From the NCBI RefSeq assembly GCF_020283565.1, contig NC_060062.1:6671322-6735321 (forward strand): a DNA stretch of 64,000 nt, read 5' to 3'. Under the pieces are notes generated by a model. That model was not told the DNA's origin. It did no database searches and saw only the letters and a program-made list of their open reading frames with translations. Source of the DNA: Trifolium pratense. Its lineage: Eukaryota > Streptophyta > Magnoliopsida > Fabales > Fabaceae. Each line of letters opens with the position of its first letter. Position 1 is the first letter of the stretch. The translations under genes were made by a program, and so were the position numbers. Positions 25,109-36,552 of the stretch are shown in pieces.

Positions 25109-25926
25109 ACCGCAATACTTAACTTAACTCTATCAACTATTAACAATCACCCCAAATTGAGTCCATAAAATAGTAGACTGTCAAAACATATCATTTAATG
25201 CGATCTAGAACTATACTGTTGGTATTAAAAATAAATTATTATATATATGCAATTTATGTATATGCATATTGCATCATGTAAACAATAAAATAAATTAAAA
25301 TTTCCTATGTTTATTTTGTAACAAGTTGGAAATATTGTCATATATTTCATATCGTGATAAACCACACAAACCGAACCAACGCTAACCGCGTTGGTTTGAT
25401 TTGGATGACTTTTTAAAAACCAACCGAACTAAACCGAACCGCATGCATTTTTATCTCGCGGTTAGTATGACTTTTATGTTTAAAACTGAACCAAGCCGCA
25501 CCACGAACACCCCTACATACAACGGATAACATAAAACAAATTTAACGTTTTTTTGAGAAAAACTAACAAAAATAACCAATATGATAAAAGGGAACAATTT
25601 GTAACGTTAACTAGTTAATTGACCAATATGAAACTAATAAATAAATTAAGAGACCAATTGTTCAATTTACCCAAAAATTTATGGATGATCTATATGTGAT
25701 ATAAAATTTCAATCAAACAGTAGATTTTGTGTAATTCATATTCACTTGTGCAACATGCACGACACTTGTGCATGTTAGACAAAGATATATGTAAGTACAC
25801 TCACTTATTTTTTAAAGTTGTGTATTAGCAAGTTATAACTAAAAAGTAATTAAATACACCGTACATGTTGCTAAAACACTAAGTGGATGTAAATTAGCAA
25901 CTCTTACTTATATATATATATATATA

Positions 25927-26321
25927 GAGTCAGGATCCGTTGACACCAACTAGTTTGACACCAAATGTTACACCTCTCAATAACGTTTTAACCGATATAA
26001 ATTTTATAAAATCCACCGTTGGATTGAAAGTTTACATCATATAGATCATTTGTGTAAAATTTCAAATAAATCCAAAATCATTTGATATGTTATTGAGATA
26101 CATCAAAATTAACGGTTTTTGTATTTTTTTAAATGCCGTTAATCTTTATGTGTCTCAATAGCATATCAAATGATTTTGGATTTGTCTGAAATTTTACACA
26201 AATGATCTATATGATGTAAACTTTCAATCCAACGGTGGATTTTATAAAATTTATATCGGTTAAAACGTTATTGAGAGGTGTAACATTTGGTGTCAAACTA
26301 GTTGGTGTCAACGGATCCTGA

Positions 26322-26324
<3 letters not shown>
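25927..26324. mobile_element. 398-bp near-perfect foldback element
   Basis: Almost the whole unit is an inverted repeat. It runs GAGTCAGGATCCGTTGACACC-type sequence at the left to its complement at the right, with arms of about 185 bp and only scattered mismatches around an A/T-rich loop near 26115-26140. It sits inside a (TA)n tract, so a TATATATA-type target duplication cannot be told from the microsatellite. A transcript would fold into a long hairpin. No ORF. Confidence 0.93.

Positions 26325-26371
<47 letters not shown>
26325..26371. repeat. (AT)n microsatellite
   Basis: About 23 AT units directly after the foldback element. A shorter TATATATA tract precedes the element. Confidence 0.97.
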
Positions 26372-26373
<2 letters not shown>

Positions 26374-26671
26374 CAAAAGACAACTAAATAGTTATTAAAT
26401 ACACCCTTATCTCGTTAATGCACACCTTCATAAAAAAGAGTGAATGTGCATTAACATTTCTAATGCTAAATAGAAATGTATATGTTATAAGTTACAATTT
26501 CAAGTTTTCAACGCATATTCACAATTTTTTTATTGTCAAAGGTTAAATAGTGCCCCAAGAACACTTGTTAAGGAGTTAAATTTGAAAAGTTTTGCTTGGA
26601 AATAGTGTAGTCAACACAACAAAGGTCCAAATTTTGATGTTTTCAATGAACAATTTTTATTTTAGGGTGTT

Positions 26672-26833
26672 GTTAACATGTGCATATAAGACACATGTTA
26701 AGGTATCTTAATATAGAAATTTAACATTTAATAATACAAAAATTTAATGTTTAAAAAGTTAAAATTTAATGCTTCAACATTTAATACTTTCTATTTTGTT
26801 TCCTTAACATGTGCCTTTGGTGCACATGTTAAC
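26672..26833. mobile_element. MITE with GTTAACATGTGC ends
   Basis: Both ends are short palindromes built on TTAACATGTGC...GCACATGTTAA, with AT-rich filler containing ACATTTAAT repeats. The same design recurs at 34289-34622 and, more diverged, at 52997-53172. The target duplication is not clear here. Confidence 0.75.
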
Positions 26834-28130
26834 ATTCTCCTTTATTTTATTTTTCTTTTGGTTTGGGGGCACTAGTTAGCAAAACTTTTTCTTTTTTTTT
26901 TTGGTTTTTCTTGGTCTTAGAAAAGTCAAGTGACAAACATAATTCTTTTCAATTATAAGAAAATGAATAGCACATATTAACAATTCTTTGTCCAATATTG
27001 TAAGAAAATGAAGAACGTACGCATATTTTTCTTTGTCCAAAACTTGCGAATCAAGAGATTTTGGTTAGTACAACAAACTACAATAATCCTTAGTTATGGA
27101 TTTAAATGGAACCAACCAAAAAAATTCAAATATCCTAGCTACTTCTGCTTTTATTAATTAAATATCGTACTTATATTTAATATTGTAAAATTAAACTTGC
27201 GAAAGCTACTAGATTTATACTTATATTTATACTTTTACTAATTAAATACCGTACTTATATTTATATATTGTAAAAAAGTGGCCACAAAATCATTGAATTT
27301 AACGATAGTTTGTAACAGTTGGAAATGGCAACGGTAATTTTTTTCTCTCCTATAATAATCCAATGGGTAATGCTGCTTGTTTTTTAGGCCATTTGTACCG
27401 AGGATTTTGCGCCGCTGCTAATGCTAAATAGTGCAAAAAATAAAAAAGAAGCTTTTTTGGTGGTCTTAAAATGCTGCTAAAATGTGATGTGGATTTCCGG
27501 CGGTTTTGATCCCATAAAAATCTCCGTTACAATTTCCAACAATGAATTATCTTGTGAACTAAAAATCGCAAACAATTCAACTTTCTGGTCTTTTTGTTGC
27601 ACTTTCTAAAGATTTTTGGCTATCGATAATACTTGAAATTCTTATAGTGACTTATCTTGCTATCGAACTCTAAATTACAAGACTCGGGAGAAAAAACAGA
27701 GGAAGTATCTTTTCTTGTACCCAAAACTATATATTGATTCGACATTTATTTAAACCTAGGTTTTGGTTTGTAGCTTCATTTTGTTTTTGACAATTGAGGT
27801 TGTAGCTTAAACATCACATTCCACAACATTATTAGTTGCATCTGTTATTACGGCATTTTTATGGTACAAAGACTATATACCCTTATTGAGTTCACCAAAT
27901 TAATCGGTTCTATTAGTTCTAATTAATTAACATATGTTCTTTGACGTACTTCTTTCACATATTGATGTTAAGTTATGAGACCATCATCATACTTTGTGTT
28001 AACCAAATGTAAATATCATATAATTGGTAAGTTTATACAAAGCGTTGTGTGTGTGATATATTAGATTGTATGAATTTGGGAAAGCTTTATTCATGTAAAA
28101 ACCAAATCGTCCTGTGTTGTTATTTATAGG
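26834..28130. other. AT-rich intergenic DNA
   Basis: No gene or bounded repeat that I can support. A slightly GC-richer stretch near 27390-27520 has no recognisable coding potential. Confidence 0.5.
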
Positions 28131-28238
28131 GACTTACTTTTGTCGCCCTACCGGTTATTCAAATATTGTCTGCTACTTATGTAGCGGATGTATAAAAATA
28201 GGGCGCGCGAGTAACTACTAGGGTGACAAAAGTAGCTC
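28131..28238. mobile_element. Short MITE, CTACTTAAGTAG family
   Basis: The left end TTACTTTTGTCGCCCTACC is mirrored by GGGTGACAAAAGTA at the right. Inside are a CTACTTATGTAGCGG palindrome and a GGGCGCGCGAGTAA block. Members of the same family lie at 28461, 33725 and 36553. Confidence 0.75.
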
Positions 28239-28460
28239 TCTTATTTATAGGATTTAATTTAAATACACCGACGGTGTAAAATAAAAAATAGTTAATTTTG
28301 TATGGGCCAGTTTGGGACATGTTGTCAAAATCAACATAAGGTTATCCAAATAGGCCCAGTTCAGCTCGATGACAGAAAGAAGTTGGAACACAAATTAATT
28401 TTGTTTGAATTAGGTAATTGTATTTTAAGAAAATTTTAAATTTAAGACAATTTAAATATG

Positions 28461-28628
28461 AGAGTTACTTTTGCCGCCCTACTGGTTACTCAAACACTGT
28501 CTGCGACTTAAGTAGCGGATGAGTTTTTTTCTTTCCAAAACGCTCTATTTTTACACATCCGCTACTTAAGTCGCGGATGTGTAAAAATAAGGCGCGCGAG
28601 TAATCATTAAGGTGGCAAACGTAGATCT
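28461..28628. mobile_element. Short MITE, CTACTTAAGTAG family
   Basis: Ends GAGTTACTTTTGCCGCCC and GGTGGCAAACGTAGATCTC are inverted relatives. Two internal palindromes of the CGACTTAAGTAGCGG type (near 28512 and 28560) face each other. A GGCGCGCGAGTAA block precedes the right end. Confidence 0.78.
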
Positions 28629-29213
28629 CTTTAAATATTTCAGTTGAAGTGCCCATATTCATAACTAAGTTGGTAGGGACATCGCATTATATATGCAGGA
28701 GCCGAACAATCTCAGTCGAAGTCCACTCTAAATATAAACTTTCTAAATATATTTTTATAAGGGTTAATTCAATCTTCTTTTTTTTTTTTTGTTATATTTC
28801 AAATTTTCTAAATTTAACTAGTTTTAACAAAATACACGGTTATTGCTCTTCTTCTCCTATGTGAAGATGAGAAAATAACATTCAAACATGACTACAACTA
28901 GAGTTAAATAAATCACAACCATATCCATATAAGTTTAATTGCACACATAAGTTTTGTTGGTGAATTCTTACGGAAATATCTTATTTGAATATGTACTAAT
29001 AATACATTTGTTGAGGTGAAAATTTTTGATAGGCTCATAAATCGTATTTATTAATTTTTCTATCTTGAATACTATTTGTAAATTTATTAAAATTAGTCAC
29101 CCAACGGTGTATCAATACCAACACATATCCAAATAAGATGTATACACCTAAATTATATATTAATCAATAACATTGATAATGGGATTAACATAGTATGGAG
29201 AAATTCATCGTAT

Positions 29214-29403
29214 GAGGAGTGCTAGCAACACACTCTTTAACAAACACACTCCAACACACTCTCTTTTTATTGGTTGAAGTTCACATGGGTCCCATAAAAG
29301 TTATATGGGTCCACATTTTTTTATGGGACCCATGTGAATTTCAACCAATAGAAGAAAGTGTGTTGGAGTGTGTTTGTTAAAGAGTGTGTTGCTAGCATTA
29401 TTC
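29214..29403. mobile_element. 190-bp foldback MITE just 3' of PIP1
   Basis: A strong inverted repeat: TGCTAGCAACACACTCTT at the left and its complement at the right, with further pairing through the arms around a CATGGGTCCCATAAA-type centre. It is flanked by a 10-bp direct repeat TTCATCGTAT (29204-29213 and 29404-29413). It lies 97 bp beyond the PIP1 stop codon, so it may be inside the 3' UTR. The duplicated PIP1 copies in the palindrome arms lack it. Confidence 0.9.
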
Positions 29404-29499
29404 TTCATCGTATTAACATAGTATTTAACGTAACATGGGAATCCTATATCGGTCGGATTCAACTGGTTATTATTTTTCAGGTTCAACTTCAATGTTGCC

Positions 29500-32366
29500 T
29501 CACTTTGATTTGAAGGGGATGGCCCTGATCACTATTTGATGGTACAGAGCTGCAAGTGCTGCCCCAACGAAAGGCCCAACCCAAAAAATCCACTGCACAC
29601 CAAAATAATATATAACTTGGTTAACAAATAACCATCTTCACTTCACATGAGTCAAGAGATTCAATTATAGATAAAATAATATAACTTGGTTAACCAAAAT
29701 AATATTTAACCAAATGTTTCGACCCAAGTGAATAATAAACTTCATTAAAAGTTGAATTGATCGACAATAGCTAAGTTTAAACTCCAACTAAAATAATCAT
29801 TTGATAAAATAAAATTTTACTTAACGCCTATCGAATTTAATTAGATTATTAGAGATCATTTTTTTCTAAGAACCCACGAGTTAAGAAGAAAAAGTTATTA
29901 CTATAATCTCTGAAACTAAACTGTATAGTGGACAATTTGGTAAATTAACAAAATTCTATAATAATTTTCTTACATTGTAAAGTTTTGATCACATTTGTCA
30001 CTTTGAAAAACCATTAGTGACTAAATTGACCGAATGGAAAGGACTAATGCAATTTATGATATTAAATTTTAGAAACTATTTAAAAAAATTGTTAATTGTT
30101 AGGAACAAATTATCGTACTTTATAATTTTAGAGACTAAATTAATAATTCGTGTAAATTGTAAGATGATTCTAAATGAAATGAAAAAATACAAACCTAAAA
30201 GAAAAAATAGCCAAAAAATAAGGGAAACAAAAAAGAAGATAAAAATACTTACATGATCGTCCCAAGCTTGATCCTTATTGTATATAAGGGCAGCACCTAG
30301 ACTTCTTGCTGGGTTAATACCAGTCCCTGTAATTGGAATTGTAGCCAAATGTACCAAAAACACTGCAAATCCAATTGGCAATGGTGCCAAAATCTGTCCC
30401 ATTCAAATGCATATAATGTATCCATTTCAATAGTAATGAATAATCTAATCAACAAATTTTAATATAGTAAATGATATATATTAGTAATTTAAGATTTGGA
30501 TTTTGGTTTAGAGGAACATGTGAGTTTCTTGCATTTCAAATTTTCAATAGTTTTTTGTATAACTATTTTTTAGGCATGCATACAATTATATCGCATCAAG
30601 TAAAAATATTTACTTAAGTCCTAACAATTGAGTGTTTTCATTGAGAGTTGAACCACAAATAAGGGTGTGTATAGGCTAAATTAAGGTATTCTACCGAATA
30701 CCATTAATTGAGTGAAACCGCTAAATAGGAAGGGCTATCCTGAGTTTAATGTCGATAAAGTGAAATCGGTCGTGGAGGTCGACTCTTAAAGAACATGACA
30801 ATGTTAAGAGTCCTAGCAGATAAAAGTGTTCAGTGTGGTACTTTAACCATGTGGCTCTACCACTTAATGACCTAGTCTTTTGGATTAAAGTTTTCTCGTG
30901 GACTTAAGTCCTAACGGTACTCGAGATTTAGAACACTTACAACCCTACGCACCAACCACTTGCATAGATCCAGTAGTTATCATAAAGTTATTTGATTGGA
31001 TGCATGTGTAAAAAAGTTTAATAGTACGATAACAATCAATCTAATTTTCCAATAGTTACAAATCTTATGATAATCATATTTAATTTAAGTTATAGCATAT
31101 TAGTTAATTAAGATTTTGATTTTGGCTTACAGGAACATGAGAGTCTCTTGCATTTCTCTTGGCATCAGTAGCAGAGAAGACAGTGTAAACAAGAACAAAT
31201 GTACCAACAATCTCTGCTCCAAGTCCATCACCTATGGAGTAACCTTTACTTAGAGTGTTGGCACCACCTCCAAGTCTCTCATATTGGTGTGGTTGGAAAC
31301 CCTTAACAACAGCAGCACCACAAATAGCTCCCAAACATTGCATAATTATGTAGAATAATGTCCTAGTTAGAGATAGCTTGCGTGCCAAGAAAAGTCCAAA
31401 TGTCACTGCTGGGTTAATGTGACCACCTGCATTAGTAAAAATTCATACACGATATGTTAGCCAAAATCTATCTAAGGGCTAGTCCTTACAGATGTTAAGG
31501 ACCAACATAATGATATTACATACTTTAAAGATCAATTAATACTTAGATATAATTTAGAGAATAAGTTGAAATCTGGGTGATATTTCAATATTGAGAATAG
31601 GTCCTCTCCAGTCACATTATTTGTGCAGTGAAATCCTAACCATTTATTCATTTTTATTATTGTAGCATTAATATTAAAAAAATAGATGAATGGTATGGAT
31701 GAGATAGAGCTGTCAAAATGGGCTAACTCGCTAAGTCAGAATAAATGTAGGGATTAGACCTTAAAATGTGAACCCAAATTTTTTTACGAAAAAGCACGAG
31801 TTTAAACATGGACTTCTTGACCCAGTCCAATAAAACCCGAAGTCTATTCAGATTGACTAGTTTAGGGCTGGATAGCCCGTTTTGACAGCTCTAGGATGAG
31901 ACTGAACCTCGTCCGGTGAATAATTCAAGGGAGAGGATCCAGGCTCTTCAATATTAATTAAACTGAGGATTTATTTATTTAATTTTTTTCACCTATTTTA
32001 TTGAAAAAATTGTAAGTGAATTTTACCTGAGATACCAGCAGTACAATAAACAAGAGCAAAAATCATTCCACCAAAAGCCCAAGCAATCCCTTGAACACCA
32101 ACAGAGGAGCACTTATTATTAGATTTATTCACACCTATAACAGTTAAAACCGTTATATAAAGAAACAAAAATGTAGCCACAAATTCAGCTATCCCTGCCC
32201 TATAAAAAGACCATGATGACAACTCTCCATGCTCAAATAATGGTGCTGAAGGTGCTTCTTTGTAGTCTTTTGCTTCATTGTCTTGTGCTTGTGCAGCAGT
32301 TCCTATTGGTTGGTTTTCTCTATACTTGTTTGCTCCTATTGTTACATCTTCATCTTTGTTCTCCAT
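29500..32366 (-). CDS. PIP1: PIP1-type plasma membrane aquaporin
   Basis: Four exons on the minus strand: 32027-32366, 31131-31426, 30253-30393 and 29500-29592. They total 870 nt (289 residues plus stop), the usual PIP1 length. All junctions are GT-AG, with phases 1, 0, 0. It carries both pore motifs, HINPAV (Asn118) from exon 2 and GINPARS (Asn239) from exon 3, plus the loop-D histidine in DSHVP (His210) linked to gating in PIPs. The long acidic N-terminus and the short IPFKSK tail mark PIP1 rather than PIP2. PIPs are six-helix plasma-membrane channels for water and, in some PIP1s, small solutes; PIP1s often need PIP2 partners to reach the membrane. Intron 1 holds a MITE within a MITE and intron 2 holds a TRIM. 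Exon 2 is copied once at 38904, and exons 2 (part) to 4 are copied in both palindrome arms. I cannot say which PIP1 number this is. Confidence 0.95.
30612..30916 (-). mobile_element. TRIM remnant in PIP1 intron 2
   Basis: The GTTTTCATTGAGAG internal motif, the GGAGGTCGACTCTTAAA stretch and a 3' LTR (TGTTAAGAGTCC... to CTAAC, 30802-30915) match the element at 261-677. Only a stub of the 5' LTR remains (ACTTAAGTCCTAACA). The element reads on the plus strand, opposite to PIP1. The same insertion is in the equivalent intron in both palindrome arms, so it predates the PIP1 duplication. Confidence 0.8.
31593..31946. mobile_element. Mutator-type MITE in PIP1 intron 1
   Basis: Degenerate inverted ends, GAGAATAGGTCCTCTCC and GGAGAGGATCCAGGCTC, are flanked by a 9-bp target duplication TTCAATATT (31584-31592 and 31947-31955). 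It is 354 bp because a 189-bp hAT element is inserted inside. Its left 30 bp also survive beside the stray exon 2 copy near 39315. Confidence 0.9.
31705..31893. mobile_element. hAT-type MITE nested in the Mutator MITE
   Basis: 189 bp with inverted ends TAGAGCTGTCAAAATGGGCT and AGCCCGTTTTGACAGCTCTA, flanked by an 8-bp target duplication GGATGAGA (31697-31704 and 31894-31901). Confidence 0.93.
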
Positions 32367-32821
32367 AATTTGTACTAGCTAGCTCTTGAAAAATTGTTTG
32401 AATTATCAATGTGGTAGTAGAGATAAATAAATGGCACAATAATTAATGGAGTTACTAGTGATTGAATGGAGGGTATTTGTAATGTGAGATTGGGACAAAA
32501 TTTGTGAAATTCTTGATGGGATTAATGTTTTAGTGACTTCTAAGTTAATACTACTAAGTGTATCATGTAATGTTGCATTGTTGTGACACTTAACCGGCCA
32601 ACTACTACTTCCTTGCATTCCAATTTATTTTTTACTTATCATTTTATGTTTGTTTTAAATTAATGAATGTGTTAAGATGGTGCGACACAATTTACATGTT
32701 AACTGAGTTGTTAAGCATGTAGTCATAGATTAAATCTCTGTATTTTGAAAAATTAGTCTTTAACTTCAGGCTATAATGTACTCTTGAAAAAGATCAAGAT
32801 AGAATTAACTATTGATCTTAC
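32367..32821. other. PIP1 upstream region
   Basis: This should hold the PIP1 promoter and 5' UTR. I could not place a confident TATA box or transcription start. Confidence 0.4.
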
Positions 32822-33245
32822 CTAATCAGAAAGACGACCGCGCCGGCGTTGTTTCGTAGATGCCCTCGGTGAAGCGGAGGGGCTTGTGTGTCTGCAGGCA
32901 CTCTAACGCTGAAATCAACTTAAGTGTAGATTGAAGGTTTTTAGAGAGAAGAATCACGTACCTTGTGAATGCATGGAAATGTTGTTTATATAGCCTCAGC
33001 GCTGGGCCAAGATCCTTGATGACATTAATGGCCACTAAGTGACTGTCGGAAAACGGCTAGAAAAGCCATGATGAGCGGTTAATGCTCATCATTCCGGTGA
33101 TCGGCCGTTACAATGCATCGAGTGTTGTGACTGTTTGACTCTTGGAGATTGCTAATGGGCTGTTTCTCATTGGGCCTTGCTCGATTAGTCCATCTAGCAA
33201 ATCCTCAGTGATTGGACTTCTAGGCCCAGTCCAGAACAACTATTA
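32822..33245 (-). mobile_element. LTR-retrotransposon remnant (probable LTR)
   Basis: A GC-richer island in AT-rich DNA. Read on the minus strand it has a TATA box CTATATAAAC (about 32986-32995), then AACCTTCAATCTACACTTAA and a CGTTAGAGTGCCTGCAG stretch. These resemble the R-U5 end of legume Ty3/gypsy-type LTRs. No second LTR or target duplication was identified, so the boundaries and class are uncertain. Confidence 0.55.
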
Positions 33246-34261
33246 TTTTCTAATCACATCGTTAGTTAAGATAATTTATTTTATGAGATTGTTGAATATG
33301 TCATATAGATAGTTTTTTATTTTTTATTTTTAAATCAGGTATCTTTGGATGCACGTAACTGTAATATAGATAATTACTCAAATGTTATAATGAAATTGGT
33401 GTGATATTAATATAAAGACTTCTTTATTAAAAAACAAAAACTTGGAATTGTAGTGGATTGATGTAAAGGGCATTCAGAAATTCGATCATGTTGCCTAAGT
33501 CATGGGACTATGAACTTTTGATCATCTCTTTTAATATACAACCTCAACGGGTAAAGAAACACCATCCACACTCTAATTTAGGAAATATCAACTGCTTTCG
33601 TTTGTTGAAACTTTAGGAAAATGACACCAAAGTGGCATTTTTTTTTTTGCTTCAAGGAACGGGAACAGTCGATGCAGGCCATATATACAAAGCTTGCTTA
33701 GTTAGGTGAAATCATATCAAGGGAAAATTACATTAATTTTTATCATGTCTGCTACTTAAATAAGTAGCGGAAATGTATTAAATAGAAATGTTTAGGGCGT
33801 GCGAGAAATTGGTAGGGTAATAAAAAAAAATTATGTTTGAAAATTCTTTTGGATATTTTATATACTCACAGAAAATCACCATATATAGATCCTTAACTTG
33901 GTGTAGCAAACATGTCAGTTTTGGTTCATAAAACCTAATTCAACTAACAATATTGATATTGTTACACAAAAGCAGAAGAGCTTGACCTGAGTTCAAATTA
34001 TAAACTTCATAGTTATGTGTAAATTTTAAATGATGTTTCTCACTTTGTAAAAAAAAAAAAGGTAATTTAATTGGTTACTATAAATTTTGGTAGTACAAAA
34101 TTCCATGATAAATCATGGTCTTGAAGTCTTAATGCCATATTCCATTTATGTTTCTTAAAAAATTGTTCAACTTCATTAAAAAAATTGCAACTTTAACTCT
34201 CAAAATCAATTTATGTACAAGCACGTCCTCTTATGCCCTGGCAAAATAGCGTTTATAAAAA
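33246..34261. other. AT-rich intergenic DNA
   Basis: No gene recognised. A degraded CTACTTAAGTAG-family MITE lies at about 33725-33830 (CTACTTAAATAAGTAGCGG, then TAGGGCGTGCGAG). Confidence 0.5.
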
Positions 34262-34301
34262 GGCACATGTTAACAAGACCCGGGTCTTGTTAACATGTGC
34301 C
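34262..34301. repeat. 40-bp perfect palindrome centred on CCCGGG
   Basis: Each strand reads GGCACATGTTAACAAGACCC to the centre and the exact complement onward, with no spacer. It marks the junction where MITE ends of the GTTAACATGTGC family meet head to head. Confidence 0.95.
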
Positions 34302-34622
34302 CTTAGGGCACATGTTAAGATATACCAAAATAGAAATTCAACATTTAATGATATAAGAAATTTAATGCTTCAAAAGTCAAAATGCACAAATTAGCATTTA
34401 ATAATTTCTATTTTTGTTTCCTTAACATGTGCCTTAAGGGCACAAGTTAACATTTGTTAACATGTGCCCTTAGGGCACATGTTAAGATATACCAAAATAG
34501 AAATTCAACATTTAATGATATAAGAAATTTAATGCTTCAAAAGTCAAAATGCACAAATTAGCATTTAATAATTTCTATTTTTGTTTCCTTAACATGTGCC
34601 TTAAGGGCACAAGTTAACATTC
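34289..34622. mobile_element. Perfect tandem pair of GTTAACATGTGC MITEs
   Basis: A 167-bp unit starting GTTAACATGTGCCCTTAGGG occurs at 34289 and again at 34456, and I found no differences between the two. Each unit ends with TTAAGGGCACAAGTTAACAT. Tandem identity implies a very recent duplication of one element. Confidence 0.93.
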
Positions 34623-36552
34623 TCCATATTTTATTAACAAAAACTCTTTTTCTTGAGAAGATAATACATTGTTGACAAATATTTAATAAATTTTTTATCT
34701 CTAAATATAAACATCTTTTTAAATTAGTGGATATATTTATGGATTCTTTTTTAAATAAACTCTTAATTAATAATATCATTAAATATCTTGAAATATAAAA
34801 AGTTTAAATTAACTATATACTAATATACATATTTAAACGATATTTTAAGTACTGATCAATCAATAGCATCTAGACATTAAGAAATAACTAGATATTTTAA
34901 GTACATCTATAATGGAGTTTGAATTTGTATTTAAAAAATTATAATCAGCTTGCAAGATATATAGGCCTTAGGCCTCTAAACAAAGAGCCCAAAAAGCTGG
35001 AAAACATTGAATGGAAAACTTACACACTCCAAATGTGATTAAAAATCATAGATTGTAAGAGAATATAATGTAATTTCTAAAACATTAATTTTTAGGTTTA
35101 ACTCAATTATCGTCGATGTTTTCCAAATTATATAGTTAGAACTTAGAAGATTATAGATGTTATTTTGGATTAGGTTAAAGTCCATATGAAATTGACCTAT
35201 TTTTTACAGGTCGAGCACCAAAAGCAGAATATCTCTCAGAAGATAAAAAAAGAAATATTTATTGGTTCTACCTCCTCTTTTTTACGAAGAGAATGATGAA
35301 TCTTTTTATGCAAGGATCATCCAAAAATGGGTCCAGACCTCTTGGAGAAATGATTTTCAAGATGCAAAACCAAGAATAGTGCTATTTACTAGCAACCAGT
35401 CAGTGAATCAAATCTGATTCAAATTCAATATAATACCTACGGGTACATAAAAAATCTATGGACATTGATCTACTTTTCATGACGAGGTTCACATTCACAC
35501 ATTTAGTGAATATCTTCAACACCCACTTTTCTACCCTTTCTTCATAATTGATTCGTTATATGAAGATTTCTTTCTTTATAATCAGGACACAATTTGTTCA
35601 AATTACATCTTATACTCTTCAATGTTGATTGTTAGAGTGTATGCAATACACCATCCCCATCGGAGATTCGGGTCGTCATCGTCCACAGTCGCACTTAATC
35701 ATGTCCAACCATCGATCGTTTGAGTTCTACCTTGGATCATTGACACTGTCCATGAGAATGGAACCCACAAAGAACAAAGGCTGACAAACCGTTTTACCCC
35801 TTAGCCTCGGCCGGGGCATCCTGTCTCTATACAAAAGAAATATCACATATTACTTAGAATTTAAAGTTATTGGTAGTTTATAATCACTCAGACTTTTTTG
35901 CCTATGACAAAACCATAAGAGTTTCATACAAGATTTAGATTGAACAATACTTTAAAAAAGCATTGTAGCGGACTTGACATGCTTATAATCATTAATTAAG
36001 GATATATACATTAAAAGTACTACTAGACATTGGGTCGACTCATTGCTATCATCACAAATCATATTACAAACTACAAATTTGTCCTTCTCCAAAACATAAA
36101 TATATGCAAACAAGGGTAGTTGGGAATTATATACCAGTCAGAATCAAGAAATTATATTTCATACATTGCGGTTCTTAGGTAATTTAATTGAATCACATGT
36201 TTTGATTAAGTCATGTATGAGTGTGATGGTGAAAGGATTATCCATTCACAGCTAAGATGCCTTTGATTAAGGGAGTAAATCAAATTAAACTATTAATGGA
36301 GGACGTGGTTAGCCATTAACGACAAGATTGCCCTTGTCTTACAAACGGTCCTCTTAAATATGTAGTCAGAACTTCGATTTCTGACTTATGCGTATAAAAA
36401 AAATTCGGTTGAAAAGGAAAAATTCACCTTGTATTCTCCACAGATCGCTCAAAGGTGATTAGTCCACCAACAAGGCAACAACGGTGAAATCCCAAAAAAA
36501 TGACTGCCCTTATCTTTGGTATTTGAAATATAAATTAAAATTAAAAGAGATT
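34623..36552. other. Intergenic DNA
   Basis: No gene recognised. A GC-richer stretch at about 35640-35835 (with GCCTCGGCCGGGGCATCC) looks like retroelement debris, but I could not classify it. Confidence 0.45.

Larger units (their letters stand above)
22190..25515. mobile_element. hAT element, split by a solo LTR
   Basis: The left end TAGGGATGATCG matches the inverted right end (CGAACACCCCTA), and an 8-bp target duplication CATACAAC lies at 22182-22189 and 25516-25523. Both halves are rich in AACCGAACC and GGTTTGGTT motifs. The original element would have been only about 580 bp, that is, a MITE. The rest is the solo LTR at 22367-25108. Confidence 0.9.
21836..25675. mobile_element. Outer TIR element of a three-level nest
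   Basis: The left end (AAATTGGACAATTGGTTCC near 21839, then TTTCATATTGGTC) is mirrored at the right end (GACCAATATGAAA near 25621, then GACCAATTGTTCAATTT to about 25669). Both arms also contain the TAACGTTACAAATTG-type block. The two halves, about 350 bp and 155 bp, are separated by the hAT element at 22190-25515. Ends are approximate; an imperfect AAAAATT flank is present on both sides. Confidence 0.7.

Noticed and set aside
36000..36350. Possible Copia protease-like reading (GSTHCYHH...)
   Set aside because: The similarity is too weak, the frames are broken, and no neighbouring Copia domains are visible.
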